Shown: positions 7,165 to 15,104 of the stretch, in pieces
Numbering within the stretch: the stretch's first letter is position 1
How the letters are laid out: each line of letters starts with the position of its first letter
Assembly (NCBI GenBank): GCA_046593925.1
Contig: JBKJQN010000064.1
Coordinates: 1-36,244 of the forward strand
Reading direction: 5' to 3'
Origin: JAYVYM01 sp046593925
GTDB lineage: Bacteria > Actinomycetota > Actinomycetes > Mycobacteriales > SCTD01
Length of the DNA: 36,244 nt
Notes under the pieces: model-generated
Seen by the model: the letters and a program-made list of their open reading frames with translations, nothing else
What the model was told of the DNA's origin: nothing
Databases searched by the model: none
Made by a program: the position numbers and the translations under genes

Positions 7165-8832
7165 TCATCGATCGGGCGTGGTGGTCCTCGGGGGCGTCGG
7201 GCCCGCCGCGGGCTGGAGCGTCCGGCCCCGCCCGGAGCGCCGGCGGTCGCGCGGCGTGCTGCGCAGGAACAGCAGCGGGATCTGGACGTACGCCGACAGC
7301 AGGGCGAAGCCGAGCATCGCCCAGGTGTGACCGATGCCGTACGCCAGCGTGGCCACGACCAGGCCGGACCAGACGGCCGTCTGGGTGACCGCGGTCGTCG
7401 CCCGCATGACGCGGGTGATCGTGACGGCCAGCGGCGTCGTGCGGGTGTTGGCGCTCCCGGTGGCCACCCACTCCTTCGTACGACCGGTCAGGACGTGCAT
7501 GATCGCGATCGCGTGGGCGAAGGAGTACAGCTGCTGCACGCGCAGCACGTCCAGGCGCCAATGTCCGTGCATGACGGTCGGCAGCACGAAGTACCACAGC
7601 AGGACGGCGCCCAGCAGCCAGGCGGTGTTGTGTGGCGAGATGTACTGCGGGAAGACCCACAGCATGACCAGTCCGGGCAGCGGGGCAGCGAAGATGTTGA
7701 CGGCGGTGCTGATGTAGTAGAGGAAGCCGGACCAGAAGCTCAGCCGCTGCCGGACGCTGAAGATGCGGTTCGCGTGGAAGCTCCGGTCGGCGAGCAGTGA
7801 CATCGAGCCGGTGCACCAGCGGTACTGCTGGTTGAGGAAGCCCAGCAGCGTGTCGGGGCACAGGCCCTTGGAGACCAGAATCGGCACGTAGCGCAAGCCG
7901 TAGCCGGCCTTCATCAGCTTCACACCGGTGTGGACGTCCTCTGAGTGACCGATCTGGGCGAAGCCGCCGGCGGCCTCGAGCGCCTTTCGCCGGTAGATCG
8001 CACAGGTGCCCACGCAGATCGCGGCGCCGGACCGGTCGCGGGACGGCTGGATCCAGCGGTAGAAGAGCTCCTGCGTCGCGCCGGCGGTGCGCTGCAGCCA
8101 GCCCATCCCCTTGAGCGCGTCGAAGAACTGCGGTGACTGCACGATGCCGGTCGCCTCGTCGGTGAAGTACGGGACCAGCTCGCGCAGGTAGTCCGGCCGC
8201 GGCACGAAGTCGGCGTCGAAGATCGCGATCAGGTCGCCGTCGCTGTGGTCATACCCGTACTTGAGGTTGCCGGCCTTCTTGAGGTGACCGCGGTCCGGGC
8301 GTACGTGGTAGCTGAAGCCGTGCGCCTCAGCCAGCTTGCGGACCTCGGGGCGGTCGCCGTCGTCCAGGACGTGCGCGATGATCCGCCCGTTCCAGCGCAT
8401 CGCCGCGACATGCCGGTAGGTGTTGGCCAGCACGTCCAGCGGCTCACCCGCTGTCGGCAGGAAGACGTCGACGCTGGGCCAGGTCTCCGGCCGGTAGAAG
8501 AACGTGCGGGTCTCGTGGTCGTCAAGGCTGGTGCGCTTGCCTCGGCTGCTGCTCAGCAGCGACACCACCGCCGACACGACGTACAGCGCGACCAGTGGCA
8601 GGAACAGCAGCAGCCACGGGCGCGACAGCGCGAAGCGGGTCGTGCTGACCACGACCAGTGTGAGCGCTGTGGCCTGGGCGAGCAGCAGCCACCGGTGCTG
8701 TCGGCCCATGTACCAGTACTTCTCGGTGTCGTTGGGCGGCGAGGGGAGTGCGGTGGCCGCGATGACCCGCTGTCGGCCGACCAGCGGCTTGCGCCGGTCG
8801 ACCTGGAGCGGAGTGGTGGACGTCGTCGTCAT
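7165..8832 (-). CDS. Cellulose-synthase-like processive glycosyltransferase (GT2)
   Basis: A 555-residue integral membrane enzyme of the cellulose synthase branch of GT2, which polymerises a nucleotide sugar into a beta-glycan and extrudes it. All catalytic signatures are visible: DDGD (157-160), DAD (206-208), SEDVHTG (297-303, catalytic base D299) and QQYRW (335-339). There are two N-terminal transmembrane helices (about 48-66 and 72-94) and several more after residue 360, including stretches around 388-420, 485-505 and 508-527. No C-terminal PilZ domain is present, so it is not the c-di-GMP-controlled BcsA form. The tail (520-555) is basic and Pro/Thr-rich. The ATG start overlaps the stop of the GH26 gene by four bases (ATGA), so the two proteins are translationally coupled. 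The product could be cellulose, a mixed glucan, a mannan or a glucuronate-containing polymer; sequence alone does not decide. Confidence 0.9.
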   Translation of the reverse strand: MTTTSTTPLQVDRRKPLVGRQRVIAATALPSPPNDTEKYWYMGRQHRWLLLAQATALTLVVVSTTRFALSRPWLLLFLPLVALYVVSAVVSLLSSSRGKRTSLDDHETRTFFYRPETWPSVDVFLPTAGEPLDVLANTYRHVAAMRWNGRIIAHVLDDGDRPEVRKLAEAHGFSYHVRPDRGHLKKAGNLKYGYDHSDGDLIAIFDADFVPRPDYLRELVPYFTDEATGIVQSPQFFDALKGMGWLQRTAGATQELFYRWIQPSRDRSGAAICVGTCAIYRRKALEAAGGFAQIGHSEDVHTGVKLMKAGYGLRYVPILVSKGLCPDTLLGFLNQQYRWCTGSMSLLADRSFHANRIFSVRQRLSFWSGFLYYISTAVNIFAAPLPGLVMLWVFPQYISPHNTAWLLGAVLLWYFVLPTVMHGHWRLDVLRVQQLYSFAHAIAIMHVLTGRTKEWVATGSANTRTTPLAVTITRVMRATTAVTQTAVWSGLVVATLAYGIGHTWAMLGFALLSAYVQIPLLFLRSTPRDRRRSGRGRTLQPAAGPTPPRTTTPDR

Positions 8833-10376
8833 CGGGCAGCTCGGGGCTGTGGCCCGGCCGGCGTTGAGGTCACCCGCGGCGGGGAGCGGTCGGGAGCGCC
8901 GCCGGCCCCCGGCGTGACGAGCGGGCTGGTGGCACGTGGGCGCAGCGTCAGCCGCTTGCCGACGTCCAGGCCGTAGCCGCTGGCGGTGAGGCCCTGGGCG
9001 AAGGCCGCGAACGACGACGGTGTCGAGTCGATGCGCCAGTCGTTCGTGTGCCCGTTGTTGGTGGCCGCGTAGTCGAACCAGACGAAGCCGGCGACGTCAG
9101 GGTTTGCCAGCAGCCCGGGGAAGAACGCCGCGAGCCACGCCGCCTTGTGGCCACCGTCCTCGGTGGCCCCGACCTCGGACAGCAGCAGCGGCATGCCCGG
9201 CGCGACCCGGCGCAGCTCGGCAAGTGTCTTGTCGTAGGTGCCGGTGAACGTCAGTGGAGGCTTGTCCTCAGGCCTCAGGTAGCCGGTCATCCCGACCTCG
9301 TCGACGTAGTCGGCCCCGGGGTAGTAGTCGGCGATGCCCGGGAAGCGCCCGATGTTGTCGACGCGGTTCGGCGACCACAGCCACATCACCGAGGAGTTCG
9401 CGCCCGCTGCCTGGAAGATGTCGTGCACGTGCCGCCAGGCAGCGACGTAGTCGCCCTTGCGCAGCAGCGGGTTCTCGAACTCCCCCCACCGGTACCAGTT
9501 GCCGTTCATCTCCTGGTCGAAACGGATGATCATCGGCAGTCCGAGGGCGGCAATGCCCCGGGCGTAGGTCGTCAGGTAGTCGTCGAAGGCGCCCCCGGCG
9601 ATGCGCTGCAGGGAATAGTCGGTGGTGTCACCGGCGGTCTCGAGCGGTCGTGACTCCCACGTCATCACGGGGATCTGACCTGCCGTCCAGGCGGCGACGA
9701 CGCGGTCCCGGTCGAAGCCGGTGTCGAAGCCGGTGAAGTAGCCGGTCATGTCGGCCTGCCGCTGCAGGCTGGCCTCCAGGGTGCTGAACTCCTCCGTCGT
9801 CCCGGTGGACATCCCGAAGTGCATGCCGCTTGCGAGGATGTCGGCCTTGCTGGGGGCCGTCGGCAGGACGGGACCTGCCGGCGGGGCCGGCTGCGCGGTG
9901 GGGCTGACGGGCTCGGGGCGGGGCGGTGTGCCGGTGCGGGCCGCTGCCGCGCTCTTGAGCTGCTCGCACGCCTTGCCGTTGTGGTTGCCGTCCATCGTGG
10001 CGAGCGCGAGCGGGTTGGCGACGAAGACCCGCTGCGCGGACTCCTGGTCGGGGTACCGGGCGCAGTCGGCGGCGCCGGCCGAAGGTAAGACCGTCGTGGC
10101 CCTGGCCGTCACGGCCTTGGCCACGACGGTCTTGGCCGGAGCGTGGAAGGCCACCGGCACGGTTGCCCTGCGCACCGGCCGGGTGTCGCGTTCGACCGGC
10201 TGGGCACGCAGGCGCTCGACCTCCCGGCGCATCTCGGCGTTCTGCTCCTGAGCGGCCGCCAGCCGCGGGTCAGGACCGAGCCGCACCTGCAGCGTGGTCA
10301 CCGCCGTCCCGGCGAGCACCGCAGCGACGACCACGGCGGTGAGGTAGCGGGTGGGACGGTGGGTCAGATCGGGCAT
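8829..10376 (-). CDS. Membrane-anchored GH26 glycosidase with Excalibur-like domain
   Basis: A 515-residue protein with this order: an N-terminal transmembrane anchor (about 11-30), a short coiled coil (AAQEQNAEMRREVERLRAQ, 41-59), an Ala/Thr/Val linker, an Excalibur-type calcium-binding module (about 105-141, MDGNHNGKACE with C105 and C137; the usual acidic ligands are partly Asn), a Pro-rich linker (148-176) and a GH26 catalytic barrel (about 180-465). In GH26 the acid/base glutamate follows the pattern RFDQEMNGNWYRWG (E289 here) and the nucleophile lies in LLLSEVGA (E401); both are present, so the enzyme should be active. Known GH26 enzymes cleave beta-mannan, mixed-linkage beta-glucan or beta-1,3-xylan. 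The tail after 475 is low complexity. It is coupled by ATGA to the downstream synthase and lies 51 bases after the ugd-like gene. It probably trims or releases the polymer outside the cell, the role BcsZ (GH8) has in cellulose operons (inference). Confidence 0.88.
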   Translation of the reverse strand: MPDLTHRPTRYLTAVVVAAVLAGTAVTTLQVRLGPDPRLAAAQEQNAEMRREVERLRAQPVERDTRPVRRATVPVAFHAPAKTVVAKAVTARATTVLPSAGAADCARYPDQESAQRVFVANPLALATMDGNHNGKACEQLKSAAAARTGTPPRPEPVSPTAQPAPPAGPVLPTAPSKADILASGMHFGMSTGTTEEFSTLEASLQRQADMTGYFTGFDTGFDRDRVVAAWTAGQIPVMTWESRPLETAGDTTDYSLQRIAGGAFDDYLTTYARGIAALGLPMIIRFDQEMNGNWYRWGEFENPLLRKGDYVAAWRHVHDIFQAAGANSSVMWLWSPNRVDNIGRFPGIADYYPGADYVDEVGMTGYLRPEDKPPLTFTGTYDKTLAELRRVAPGMPLLLSEVGATEDGGHKAAWLAAFFPGLLANPDVAGFVWFDYAATNNGHTNDWRIDSTPSSFAAFAQGLTASGYGLDVGKRLTLRPRATSPLVTPGAGGAPDRSPPRVTSTPAGPQPRAAR

Positions 10377-10427
10377 GGCTCTCTTCCTGGGTGCTTGGCG
10401 GGTCCGCGTGCAGGTGGATCAGGGGGA

Positions 10428-11759
10428 CTAGGGACGGCCGAGCGCCCGGTAGGTCCAGCCGGCGTCGCGCCAGCGGGCGGGGTCCAGGGCGTTGCGGCCA
10501 TCCACGATGTGCCGGCCGGCGACGACGCCAGAGAGCACCGCGGGGTCCATCTGACGAAATTCGGTCCACTCGGTCAGGTGCAGGACGAGGTCGGCACCGC
10601 GGGCCGCGGCCACGGCGGACTCGCGATAGCCCAGTTCGGGGTGTTTGACCCGCGCGTTGTCCATCGCCTGCGGGTCGTACACACATACCGCTGCGCCCTG
10701 GCGCTGCATCGTCGCGGCCACGTCCAGCGCAGGGCTGTCTCGCACGTCGTCGCTGTCGGGCTTGAACGCGGCCCCCAGAACGGCGATGCGCATCCCACCG
10801 AAGCTGCCACCCGCGACCTCACGGGCGATCTCGACCATCCGCCCCCGGCGGCGCAGGTTGATCGCGTCGACCTCGCGCAGGAACGTCAGCGCCTGGTCGA
10901 CGCCCAGCTCTCCCGCACGGGCCATGAACGCGCGGATGTCCTTGGGCAGGCAGCCGCCGCCGAAGCCGAGGCCGGCATGCAGGAACCGGCCGCCGATCCG
11001 TGAGTCGTGCGAAAGCGCCCGGCTCAGCTGCGTGACGTCCGCGCCGGTGACCTCGCACACCTCCGCCATGGCGTTGATGAAGGAGATCTTGGTGGCGAGG
11101 AAGGCGTTGGCGGCGACCTTGACCAGCTGCGCGGTCGCTAGGTCGGTGACCACCACAGGGGTGGGCACGTCGATGACGGGCGCGAACGCTGCGCGGAGCA
11201 CCGCCTCGGCGCGGCCGGAGGCGACGCCGAACACCAACCGGTCCGGCGAGAGGGTGTCCTCGACGGCGAAGCCCTCGCGCAGGAACTCGGGGTTCCAGGC
11301 CAGCTCCACGCCCGCGGCGGCGGTGCCGGCTGCTTGCGCCGCGCGAAGCTGTGTCGTCAGCCGCTCGGCGGTGCCGATCGGGACGGTCGACTTGCCGACG
11401 ATCAGCGCGTCGGCGCGAAGGTGCGGCAGCAGGGCCTCGAAGGCGGCGTTGACGTGGCTGACGTCGGCCGCCATCTCGCCGGCCAGCTGAGGGGTGCCGA
11501 CGCACAGGAAGTGCACGTCGCCGAAGCCTCCGGCCTCCTCGTACGAACCCGTGAAGCGCAGCCGGCCGCTGTCGAGGTTCTTGCGCAGCAGCTCAGGCAG
11601 ACCAGGCTCGAAGAACGGGACGTCACCGGAGCTCAGGCGATCGACCTTGCTCCGGTCCACGTCCAGGCCGAGCACCTCGAAGCCGAGCTCGGCCATGCAG
11701 ACGGCGTGGGTCGCTCCGAGGTAGCCGGTGCCGACGACGGTCAGGCGGGGGGTGGGCAC
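10428..11759 (-). CDS. UDP-glucose 6-dehydrogenase family protein
   Basis: Oxidises UDP-glucose to UDP-glucuronate with two NAD+ (or acts on a related nucleotide sugar such as UDP-ManNAc/GDP-mannose); cytoplasmic. Seen: Rossmann motif VVGTGYLG near the N-terminus, CVGTPQ, KSTVPIGT, NPEFLREG, the K-V-x-x-N-A-F-L-A-T-K-I-S-F helix and the catalytic cysteine in GFGGGCLPKD (C270 with the start chosen). The spacing and DSRIGGRFLHAGLGFGGG favour UDP-glucose dehydrogenase. I chose GTG 11759 (443 residues) because GGAG lies five bases upstream and the Rossmann strand begins at residue 6; an in-frame GTG at 11798 would add 13 residues without a good ribosome binding site. First gene of the minus-strand polysaccharide block, divergent from the radical SAM gene across a 203-base gap that must hold its promoter. 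Confidence 0.9.
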   Translation of the reverse strand: MPTPRLTVVGTGYLGATHAVCMAELGFEVLGLDVDRSKVDRLSSGDVPFFEPGLPELLRKNLDSGRLRFTGSYEEAGGFGDVHFLCVGTPQLAGEMAADVSHVNAAFEALLPHLRADALIVGKSTVPIGTAERLTTQLRAAQAAGTAAAGVELAWNPEFLREGFAVEDTLSPDRLVFGVASGRAEAVLRAAFAPVIDVPTPVVVTDLATAQLVKVAANAFLATKISFINAMAEVCEVTGADVTQLSRALSHDSRIGGRFLHAGLGFGGGCLPKDIRAFMARAGELGVDQALTFLREVDAINLRRRGRMVEIAREVAGGSFGGMRIAVLGAAFKPDSDDVRDSPALDVAATMQRQGAAVCVYDPQAMDNARVKHPELGYRESAVAAARGADLVLHLTEWTEFRQMDPAVLSGVVAGRHIVDGRNALDPARWRDAGWTYRALGRP

Positions 11760-11962
11760 AGGGACTCCAGGGTCGGTGGGCTGAACGGGTGCACCCACTG
11801 CCTCGGAACGGAGCAGCCCCGCGTTGAGCCCAAACGTGTGAACAGCAGGTTTCGACTGTCTGATTCGCCCTGGTCCGATGTGGTACGAGACCGGCCGACC
11901 ACCCGCTCGGGTGGTCCGTTCGGCCGCACCTCGTGTTGGCCGCTCGACGTAGCCTTGGCGCC
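11760..11962. other. Divergent intergenic region, ugd-like gene / radical SAM gene
   Basis: 203 bases between two divergent genes. The plus-strand side carries a clear TAGCCT just before the radical SAM ATG. On the minus-strand side I see no convincing -35/-10 pair, so the start of the polysaccharide operon transcript is unresolved. The region contains the least GC-rich patch nearby (about 11835-11875). No RNA gene or repeat was recognised. Confidence 0.4.
11950..11955 (+). promoter_or_regulatory. Putative -10 box for leaderless radical SAM transcript
   Basis: TAGCCT at 11950-11955, then seven bases, then ATG at 11963. The spacing puts transcription initiation at the start codon, and no Shine-Dalgarno sequence precedes the ATG. 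This supports ATG 11963 over the earlier in-frame start at 11933. Confidence 0.5.
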
Positions 11963-13867
11963 ATGCCCGGCCAGAGCCTGTTCCCCCGCCTCGAGCCGTT
12001 GCTCGCGCAGGTCCAGAAGCCCATCCAGTACGTCGGCGGCGAGCTCAACAGCCAGCTGAAACCTTGGGACTCCTGCGACGTGCGCTGGGCGATCATGTAC
12101 CCCGACGCGTACGAGGTCGGCCTGCCCAACCAGGGTGTGATGATCCTGTACGAGGTGCTGAACGAGCGGGCCGGCGTGCTCGCCGAGCGGACGTACAGCG
12201 TCTGGCCCGACCTGGCCCAGCTGATGCGTGCGCACGATGTACCGGCGTTCACCGTCGACGGCCATCGCGCGGTCCGGGACTTCGACGTGCTCGGGGTGAG
12301 CTTCTCCACCGAACTCGGCTACACCAACCTGCTCGAGCACCTGGACCTGGCAGGCATCCCGCTGTACGCCGCGGACCGCGACGAGAGCCACCCGATCGTG
12401 CTCGCCGGCGGGCATGCCGCCTTCAACCCCGAGCCGATCAGCAGGTTCATCGACGCTGCGGTGCTCGGTGACGGTGAGCAGGCCGTGCTGGAGATGACCG
12501 AGGTCATCCGGCAGGCCAAGCGGGATGGCGCAAGCCGGGAAGAGCTGCTGCTTCGCCTGGCGCGCACCGGCGGGGTCTACGTCCCGGCCTTCTACGACGT
12601 CGGCTACCTGCCCGACGGCCGCATCGAGCGGGTCGCCCCTAACCGGCCCGGCGTGCCGTTCCGGGTGCACAAGCGCACCGTCATGGACCTGGATGAGTGG
12701 CCGTACCCCAAGACGCCGCTGGTCCCGCTCGCGGAGACCGTGCACGAGCGGATGAGCGTCGAGATCTTCCGCGGCTGCACCCGGGGCTGCCGGTTCTGCC
12801 AGGCCGGCATGATCACCCGCCCGGTGCGCGAGCGCAGCATCACAGGCATCGGCGGCATGATCACGCAGGGCCTGGCGGCCACCGGCTACGAGGAGGTCGG
12901 CCTGCTCTCCCTGTCGAGCGCCGACCACTCCGAGATTGCGGACATCACCCGCGGCCTCGCCGACCGGTACGAAGGGACCCAGACGTCGCTGTCGCTGCCC
13001 AGCACCCGGGTCGACGCCTTCAACATCGACCTCGCCCAGGAGCTGAGCCGCAACGGGCGGCGCTCCGGCCTGACCTTCGCCCCCGAGGGCGGCAGCGAGC
13101 GACTCCGCAAGGTCATCAACAAGACGGTGAGCAAGCAGGACCTCGTCGACACCGTCGTGGCCGCATACGGCGCCGGCTGGCGGCAGGTGAAGCTCTACTT
13201 CATGTGCGGGCTGCCGACCGAGACCGACGAGGACGTCCTGGAGATTGCGGAGATGGCCAAGGACGTCATCCGGGCCGGCCGGGCGGCGACCGGGACCCGT
13301 GACATCCGCTGCACCGTGTCGATCGGCGGCTTCGTGCCCAAGGCGCACACGCCGTTCCAGTGGGCCGCGCAGCTCGACCACGAGAGCACCGACCGGCGCC
13401 TCAAGCTGTTGCGTGACGCGATCAGCAGCGACCGTAACCTCGGCAAGGCCATCGGTTTCCGCTACCACGACGGGAAGCCCGGCATCGTCGAGGGACTGCT
13501 GTCGCGTGGCGACCGGCGGATCGGTGCCGTGCTGGAGCAGGTCTGGCGCGACGGTGGCAGGTTCGACGGCTGGAGCGAGCACTTCAGCTTCGACCGCTGG
13601 ATGCGCGCCGCCGAACACGTCGGCGTCGACGTCGCCTGGTACACCACCCGCGAGCGCGGTGAGGCCGAGGTGCTCCCTTGGGACCACCTGGACTCGGGCC
13701 TGGACAAGGAGTGGCTCTGGGGCGACTGGCAGCAGGCCCTGGACGAGACCGAGCTCGACGACTGCCGCTGGATCCCGTGCTACGACTGCGGGGTCTGCCC
13801 GAGCATGGGCACCGAGATCCAGGTCGGCCCGACGGGCCGGACGCTGCTGCCGTTGTCTGTCGTCTGA
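11963..13867 (+). CDS. TIGR03960-type radical SAM protein
   Basis: A 634-residue protein of the uncharacterised radical SAM family that is found next to, or fused with, DUF2344 proteins in many bacteria. Seen: an N-terminal B12-binding-like region (about 30-190, with YPDAYEVGLPNQG and VLAGGHAAFNPEP), the radical SAM cluster motif GCTRGCRFCQAG (C272, C276, C279), GTQTSLSLPSTRVD, LTFAPEGGSERLR and KLYFMCGLPTETDEDV in the barrel, and a C-terminal Cys-rich segment PCYDCGVCPSM that could bind a second metal centre. The reaction is unknown. The start is ATG 11963, because it lies seven bases after a -10 box and family sequence (LFPRLEPLLAQVQKPIQYVG) begins there. The DUF2344 gene follows after 307 bases on the same strand, an unusually long gap for this pair. 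Confidence 0.88.
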   Translation: MPGQSLFPRLEPLLAQVQKPIQYVGGELNSQLKPWDSCDVRWAIMYPDAYEVGLPNQGVMILYEVLNERAGVLAERTYSVWPDLAQLMRAHDVPAFTVDGHRAVRDFDVLGVSFSTELGYTNLLEHLDLAGIPLYAADRDESHPIVLAGGHAAFNPEPISRFIDAAVLGDGEQAVLEMTEVIRQAKRDGASREELLLRLARTGGVYVPAFYDVGYLPDGRIERVAPNRPGVPFRVHKRTVMDLDEWPYPKTPLVPLAETVHERMSVEIFRGCTRGCRFCQAGMITRPVRERSITGIGGMITQGLAATGYEEVGLLSLSSADHSEIADITRGLADRYEGTQTSLSLPSTRVDAFNIDLAQELSRNGRRSGLTFAPEGGSERLRKVINKTVSKQDLVDTVVAAYGAGWRQVKLYFMCGLPTETDEDVLEIAEMAKDVIRAGRAATGTRDIRCTVSIGGFVPKAHTPFQWAAQLDHESTDRRLKLLRDAISSDRNLGKAIGFRYHDGKPGIVEGLLSRGDRRIGAVLEQVWRDGGRFDGWSEHFSFDRWMRAAEHVGVDVAWYTTRERGEAEVLPWDHLDSGLDKEWLWGDWQQALDETELDDCRWIPCYDCGVCPSMGTEIQVGPTGRTLLPLSVV

Positions 13868-14174
13868 GGCGGCCGTCCGAGGCGGGGCGGTCAGCCAGCG
13901 GCCGCCAACCGGCCGACGCGGCCCGGACGAGGACGAGCGCCCAGGTGCGGCAGGGCCGCCACGCCTCGGCGAGCTCGGCCAACTGCTGCGCGGTCGCCTC
14001 CGCGAAGGGCGTCACCACCGGTCGAGACCCCCGGGTGCCCGCCGGGTCGCTGTCGCGCAGGCGCACGTACAGCGGGCCCCTGCAGCCCTCGGCCCCGCAG
14101 CGGGGATTCCTCCCGCGCTGGTACGACAGCCGTGCGCCTGGCCGACCCTCGGTAGTCCATTAGCCTCCGGCGGC
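13868..14174. other. Gap between radical SAM and DUF2344 genes with possible decayed minus-strand gene
   Basis: A 307-base gap in a gene pair that is normally adjacent. On the minus strand, about 14160 down to 13890, one frame reads like coding sequence: NPRCGAEGCRGPLYVR, then AEATAQQLAELAEAW, with almost every codon ending in G or C. The frame follows a TAA, has no ATG (only a GTG at 14066 with a weak AGGGG upstream), and continues without a stop into the antisense of the radical SAM gene, down to 13584. The third-position GC drops on entering that gene. It is therefore more likely a remnant or a mis-ended small gene than an intact one. No plus-strand gene was recognised. Confidence 0.3.
14161..14166 (+). 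promoter_or_regulatory. Putative -10 box for DUF2344 gene
   Basis: TAGCCT at 14161-14166, eight bases before the ATG at 14175, with no Shine-Dalgarno sequence at the right distance. This implies a leaderless or nearly leaderless transcript and a promoter separate from that of the radical SAM gene. Confidence 0.45.
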
Positions 14175-15017
14175 ATGGCCAAGCGCACCCCGGATGGACC
14201 CCCGCCGCCACCGGCGGTGCAGAAGCTGCGGCTGCGATACACCAAGCGCGGCCGGTTGCGCTTCACCAGCCACCGCGACATCGCCCGGGCGTTCGAGCGT
14301 GCCCTGCGGCGGGCCCAGGTGCCGATGGCGTACAGCGCCGGCTTCTCCCCACATCCCAAGATCAGCTGGGTCGGAGCCGCCCCGACCGGGGTGGCCTCGG
14401 AGGCGGAGTACGTCGAGATCAGCCTGGCGGTACGGGTGGACCCGGAAGCGCTGCGCGTCGCGCTCGACGCGAGCCTGCCGGACGGCATCGACGTCGTCGA
14501 GGTCGTGGAGGCACCGCCCGGCACGTCGCTCCCGGACCGCGTACAGGCCTCGCAGTGGGAGGTACGGCTGGCCGAGGTGTCGCTCGAGAAGGCCCAGGGC
14601 GCGGTCGCGGCCTTCCTCGCCGCCCCTGAGGTACTCGTCCAGCGGCTGGTCAAGGACGGCGTCCGGACGCTCGACGCCCGGGCCGCCATCGTCTCCGTGA
14701 CCGCCCACACCACGGAGGGTGAGCCCGGCTGTGTGATACTTCATCTGGTCGTACGGCACGTGACGCCTGCCGTAAGACCCGACGACGTCCTCTCCGGACT
14801 CCGTCTCGTGGCCGACCTCGAGTCGCCGGTGCCGCCCGCGGCCACCCGCGTCCGCCAGGGTCCCCTGACCGAGACCGGCGAGGTCGACGACCCGCTCGCA
14901 CCCGACCGCGCTGCTGGCCGCCCATCGGTGGCAGCGCAGCCCGGGGCAACGCGACAGGCCGTCGGCCCCGTGCAGGCCGACGTCGGCGCCGAGGCCCCGG
15001 CCGCGGCGCACCCCTGA
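14175..15017 (+). CDS. TIGR03936 / DUF2344 family protein
   Basis: A 280-residue protein of the DUF2344 family, which has no established reaction and partners with the TIGR03960 radical SAM protein upstream. The family core is residues about 17-210: LRYTKRGRLRFTSHRDIARAFERALRRA, MAYSAGFSPHPKISW, GVASEAEYVEISL and DGIDVVEVVEAP. Residues 225-280 are a low-complexity Ala/Pro-rich tail. The start is ATG 14175: the open frame extends far upstream inside another gene, but the core begins shortly after this ATG and a -10 box sits just before it. rne follows after 87 bases. The family is often discussed together with tRNA/rRNA modification because of its neighbours, but no function can be stated from sequence. 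Confidence 0.85.
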   Translation: MAKRTPDGPPPPPAVQKLRLRYTKRGRLRFTSHRDIARAFERALRRAQVPMAYSAGFSPHPKISWVGAAPTGVASEAEYVEISLAVRVDPEALRVALDASLPDGIDVVEVVEAPPGTSLPDRVQASQWEVRLAEVSLEKAQGAVAAFLAAPEVLVQRLVKDGVRTLDARAAIVSVTAHTTEGEPGCVILHLVVRHVTPAVRPDDVLSGLRLVADLESPVPPAATRVRQGPLTETGEVDDPLAPDRAAGRPSVAAQPGATRQAVGPVQADVGAEAPAAAHP

Positions 15018-15104
15018 CTTCCCGGCGTCGGCCACCCGGCCGACCCGCACGACTCACCCCCGGGTCGGAGCGCTGCGTCAGCGCCCCAGACCGGACGGAG
15101 CACC
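15018..15104 (+). promoter_or_regulatory. rne 5' leader with two small hairpins
   Basis: The 87 bases before rne hold two perfect inverted repeats: GTCGGCC at 15027-15033 with GGCCGAC at 15038-15044 (4-base loop), and GCGCTG at 15070-15075 with CAGCGC at 15079-15084 (3-base loop). A GGAG at 15097-15100 precedes the GTG. The first could terminate the DUF2344 transcript; the second would lie in the leader near the ribosome binding site. RNase E autoregulation through its 5' leader is known in E. coli; here it is only a possibility. Confidence 0.3.

Noticed and set aside
6343..11759. Mobile element or genomic island
   Set aside because: No integrase, transposase, attachment repeats or terminal inverted repeats are seen at either edge, and codon use matches the neighbours.
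13245..14174. Fusion of the radical SAM and DUF2344 genes through an upstream open frame
   Set aside because: The open frame ahead of the DUF2344 core is out of phase with the radical SAM gene and lacks family sequence; the radical SAM gene has its own stop at 13867.
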